Shown: positions 61,363-64,000 of the stretch, piece after piece | Layout of the letters: each line of letters opens with the position of its first letter | Position numbering within the stretch: position 1 is the first letter of the stretch | Origin: Paucibacter sp. KCTC 42545 | Lineage (GTDB): Bacteria; Pseudomonadota; Gammaproteobacteria; Burkholderiales; Burkholderiaceae_C | Direction of reading: 5' to 3' | Assembly: GCF_001477625.1 (NCBI RefSeq) | Contig: NZ_CP013692.1 | Location: 1,054,001-1,118,000 of the forward strand | Length of the DNA: 64,000 nt | Program-made: the position numbers and the translations under genes | Notes under the pieces: generated by a model | The model's database searches: none | Seen by the model: only the letters and a program-made list of their open reading frames with translations | Told to the model about the DNA's origin: nothing

Positions 61363-62088
61363 ATGGCGGGTCATTCCAAATGGGCCAATATTCAGCATCG
61401 CAAGGGCCGGCAAGACGAGAAGCGCGGCAAGATCTGGACTCGCATCATTCGCGAAATCACGGTGGCGGCACGCCACGGTGGACCTGATATCAAGGACAAC
61501 CCGCGTCTGCGTTTGGCAGTGGACAAGGCCAAGGGCGCCAATATGCCCGCCGACCGCATCAAGTACAACATCGACAAGGCCTCCGGCAATCTCGATGGCG
61601 TGAACTACGAAGAAAACCGCTACGAAGGCTATGGCATCGGTGGCGCGGCCATCATCATCGACACGATGACGGACAACAAGGTCCGCACCGTGGCCGAAGT
61701 GCGTCATGCCTTCAGCAAGCATGGTGGCAATCTGGGCACCGATGGCTCGGTGTCCTTCCAGTTCAAGCATTGCGGCCAACTGGTGTTTGCGCCGGGCAGC
61801 GATGAGGACAAGATCATGGAAGTGGCGCTGGAAGCTGGCGCCGAGGATGTGATCACCGACGACGACGGCGCCATCGAGGTGCTGACCGCCCCGTTTGAAT
61901 TCGAAGCGGTCAAGGACGCGCTCGAGGCCGCGGGGCTGACGGCGGAAATCGCCGGTGTCACCATGCGGGCTGAGAACACCATCGAGCTGACGGGTGAGGA
62001 CGCGACGCGCATGCAAAAGCTGCTCGACGTGCTGGAAGACCTGGATGACGTGCAAGACGTTTTCCACAATGCGAGCATCAACGAATGA
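61363..62088 (+). CDS. yebC: YebC/PmpR/TACO1-family protein
   Basis: This 241-residue protein begins with the strongly conserved [18 protein letters not shown], and has [35 protein letters not shown] and a C-terminal domain. The family has been described both as transcriptional regulators and as factors that help ribosomes translate polyproline stretches. AGGAG 4 bases before ATG 61363 fixes the start. Its stop overlaps the purD start by four bases (ATGA). Confidence 0.95.
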   Translation: MAGHSKWANIQHRKGRQDEKRGKIWTRIIREITVAARHGGPDIKDNPRLRLAVDKAKGANMPADRIKYNIDKASGNLDGVNYEENRYEGYGIGGAAIIIDTMTDNKVRTVAEVRHAFSKHGGNLGTDGSVSFQFKHCGQLVFAPGSDEDKIMEVALEAGAEDVITDDDGAIEVLTAPFEFEAVKDALEAAGLTAEIAGVTMRAENTIELTGEDATRMQKLLDVLEDLDDVQDVFHNASINE

Positions 62089-63365
62089 AGGTTCTGGTTC
62101 TGGGTAATGGCGGGCGCGAACATGCGCTGGCATGGAAGCTGGCGCAAGCCGAACGGGTCAGCCAGGTGTTTGTGGCCCCCGGTAACGGCGGCACGGCGCG
62201 TGACCCGCGTCTCAAGAACGTGCCCATCACCGACGTGAAGGCGCTGGCTGATTTCGCGACTGAGAACAAGATTGCGCTGACCGTGGTCGGCCCCGAGGCC
62301 TATTTGGCCGCCGGCGTGGTGGACGAGTTCCGTGCCCGCGGCTTGCGCATTTTTGGCCCCACCAAGGCCGCCGCTCAGCTGGAGTCGTCCAAGGCCTTCG
62401 CCAAAGACTTTATGAAGCGCCATGCCATCCCGACGGCCGAGTACGAGGTCTTCAGCGATGTGGCCGCGGCGCATTCCTATGTCGACGCCAAGGGCGCGCC
62501 CATCGTCATCAAGGCCGACGGCCTGGCAGCCGGCAAGGGCGTGGTTGTGGCCATGACCCTGGCCGAGGCGCATGAGGCGATCGACTGGATCCTGGCCGAC
62601 AACAAGCTGGGCGTGGTGCACAACGAAGGTGGTGCGCGGGTTGTGATCGAGCAATTCCTGCAGGGCGAGGAAGCCAGCTTCATCGTCTTGTGCGACGGCA
62701 AGAACGTGGTGTCCCTGGCCACCAGCCAGGATCACAAACGTTTGCTGGATGGCGACGAAGGCCCGAACACCGGCGGCATGGGTGCTTACTCGCCCGCCGC
62801 GGTGGTCACGCCCAATGTGCATGCCAAGGCCATGCATGAAATCATCATGCCCACCATCCAGGGCATGGCGCGTGACGGCATTCCCTTCACCGGCTTCCTC
62901 TACGCCGGCCTGATGATCGATGCGCAAGGTCAGCCGCGCACGGTGGAGTTCAATACCCGCATGGGGGACCCCGAGACGCAGCCCATCATGATGCGGCTCA
63001 AGAGCGATCTGCTGGAAGTGCTGCTGCACGCCACCGACGGCACGCTGGATCAAGTCGAGCTGCAATGGGATCGCCGCGTCGCCTTGGGCGTGGTGATGGC
63101 GGCCGGCGGTTATCCACTGTCGCCGCGCAAGGGTGATGCCATCACCGGCCTGCCGGCCGATGCCGAAGACCATATGGTCTTCCATGCCGGTACCGCTGAG
63201 GTGGATGGTCAGCTGCGCACCTCGGGCGGACGGGTCTTGTGCGTGACCGCCCTGGGCGAGTCGGTGCGCAAGGCGCAGGCCTTGGCCTATGAGTCTCTGG
63301 TCAATATCCAGTTCGAAGGCAAGCAGTACCGCCAGGACATCGGACACCGCGCGGTGAAACGTTGA
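62085..63365 (+). CDS. purD: Phosphoribosylamine-glycine ligase PurD
   Basis: PurD makes glycinamide ribonucleotide in de novo purine synthesis. The 426-residue ATP-grasp protein has the start [35 protein letters not shown], the ATP-grasp stretch [20 protein letters not shown] and [19 protein letters not shown]. Length and motifs are normal. It is translationally coupled to yebC upstream and its stop overlaps the next start. Confidence 0.97.
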   Translation: MKVLVLGNGGREHALAWKLAQAERVSQVFVAPGNGGTARDPRLKNVPITDVKALADFATENKIALTVVGPEAYLAAGVVDEFRARGLRIFGPTKAAAQLESSKAFAKDFMKRHAIPTAEYEVFSDVAAAHSYVDAKGAPIVIKADGLAAGKGVVVAMTLAEAHEAIDWILADNKLGVVHNEGGARVVIEQFLQGEEASFIVLCDGKNVVSLATSQDHKRLLDGDEGPNTGGMGAYSPAAVVTPNVHAKAMHEIIMPTIQGMARDGIPFTGFLYAGLMIDAQGQPRTVEFNTRMGDPETQPIMMRLKSDLLEVLLHATDGTLDQVELQWDRRVALGVVMAAGGYPLSPRKGDAITGLPADAEDHMVFHAGTAEVDGQLRTSGGRVLCVTALGESVRKAQALAYESLVNIQFEGKQYRQDIGHRAVKR

Positions 63366-64000
63366 GCGGACGCGACGTTCTGCCCCAGCCGCGCTTGTTC
63401 GCGGCGGCCGACAGCCCCCAGCAACTGCGTTTGCAGGGCAGTGCCTGGGCGCAGCGCCTGCTGCGCTTGGCCGGCTGGCGCCTGGAGTTTGACGGCTTGC
63501 CGGCCAAGCAGGGCGTGATCCTGGTCTACCCGCACACCTCGAACTGGGATTTCGTGGTCGGCATCCTGGCCAAGTGGGCATTGGGTTTGCAGCTGCGTTT
63601 TTGGGCCAAGGACAGTTTGTTCCGCCTGCCCCTGTTCGGCGCCTGGGTGCGCTGGCTGGGTGGCGTGGCGGTGCGGCGCGACAGTCCTCAAGGCCTGGTG
63701 AGCGACACCGTGCAAGACATGCTGGCGGCGCAGGCTCGCGGCGAGATGTACTGGCTAGCCATGGCGCCCGAAGGCACGCGCTCGCTGGCCAAGGGCTGGC
63801 GCTCCGGCGCCTATCAGGTGGCGCTACAGGCCCAGGTGCCGGCAGGGCTGGCTTATTTCGACTACGCCAGCAAAACCATTTGCCTGCGGCAGTTCATGCT
63901 GCCGGGCGGCGACCCGGCCACCGACCTCGCGCTGATGGCGCAGACGTTCAGCGCCCAGCACGGCTTTAATCCGGCGCTGGCCAGTCCGATAAGGATGAAA
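63362..64000 (+). CDS. PlsC-like lysophospholipid acyltransferase, 3' end outside window
   Basis: This open frame starts with TTG 63362, overlapping the purD stop (TTGA), and is still open at base 64000 after 213 codons. It has the HX4D box as HTSNWD near residue 62 and MAPEGTRSLAKGWRSGAYQVAL, the acceptor-binding motif. It is a paralogue of the acyltransferase at 43.4-44.0 kb but with different flanks. The substrate is unknown. The start is inferred from coupling because no ATG occurs early in the frame. Confidence 0.85.
   Translation, partial: MSGRDVLPQPRLFAAADSPQQLRLQGSAWAQRLLRLAGWRLEFDGLPAKQGVILVYPHTSNWDFVVGILAKWALGLQLRFWAKDSLFRLPLFGAWVRWLGGVAVRRDSPQGLVSDTVQDMLAAQARGEMYWLAMAPEGTRSLAKGWRSGAYQVALQAQVPAGLAYFDYASKTICLRQFMLPGGDPATDLALMAQTFSAQHGFNPALASPIRMK

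Overview
The window is a gene-dense, GC-rich stretch of a betaproteobacterial chromosome. Gene content and protein style (FlhF/FlhG/FliA order, MinCDE, DUF1841, DUF3460, VF530, HisKA_2/ANTAR and GGDEF/EAL proteins) fit Burkholderiales, most likely the Roseateles/Paucibacter/Leptothrix-like group. That placement is inferred from remembered family resemblance, not from a search. Essential genes (metG, glnS, purD, scpA, min) indicate a primary chromosome. I see no insertion sequence, prophage, CRISPR array, rRNA or tRNA.

Region 1 (1-28 kb) is a flagellar and motility locus. It opens with the end of flhF, a degenerate FlhG/MinD-like gene and fliA. Next comes a block of signalling genes: a soluble chemoreceptor, a diguanylate cyclase, an overlapping Hpt plus REC-PAS-GGDEF-EAL pair, a membrane histidine kinase, a REC-ANTAR regulator with a large multi-PAS HisKA_2 kinase, and an HDOD protein. 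The rod/hook genes flgBCDEFGHIJKL run leftward from about 26.1 kb. flgA, flgM and flgN run rightward, and flgM has a near-consensus sigma-28 promoter. A strong bidirectional terminator near 28.0 kb closes the locus.

Region 2 (28-38.8 kb) is mixed housekeeping: DUF1841, a KefC/KefF potassium-efflux pair, an orphan ParA overlapping a MaoC-like hydratase, a LuxR-type response regulator, scpA with a DUF3460 gene, a SulP transporter, metG, and a small basic protein read from a TTG codon.

Region 3 (38.8-44.4 kb) holds minCDE, a BCCT transporter, a PlsC-like acyltransferase and a VF530 gene. The roughly 650-base gap before minC carries duplicated DnaA-box-like elements and an AT-rich 13-mer. The 375-base gap before the next LuxR gene carries another DnaA-box-like palindrome and a perfect 12+12 inverted repeat. 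These two gaps are the most unusual non-coding DNA in the window.

Region 4 (44.4-64 kb) has a TPR-LuxR regulator; a tightly overlapping M3 peptidase / YgjP-like / dusC / yciH operon; a Cache histidine kinase divergent from dbpA; a small conserved protein; glnS; a MipA/OmpV outer membrane protein beside a LytS/LytR-type two-component pair and a DUF6622 membrane protein; a HerA-like DUF853 ATPase; and yebC-purD followed by a second HTSNWD acyltransferase that runs off the end.
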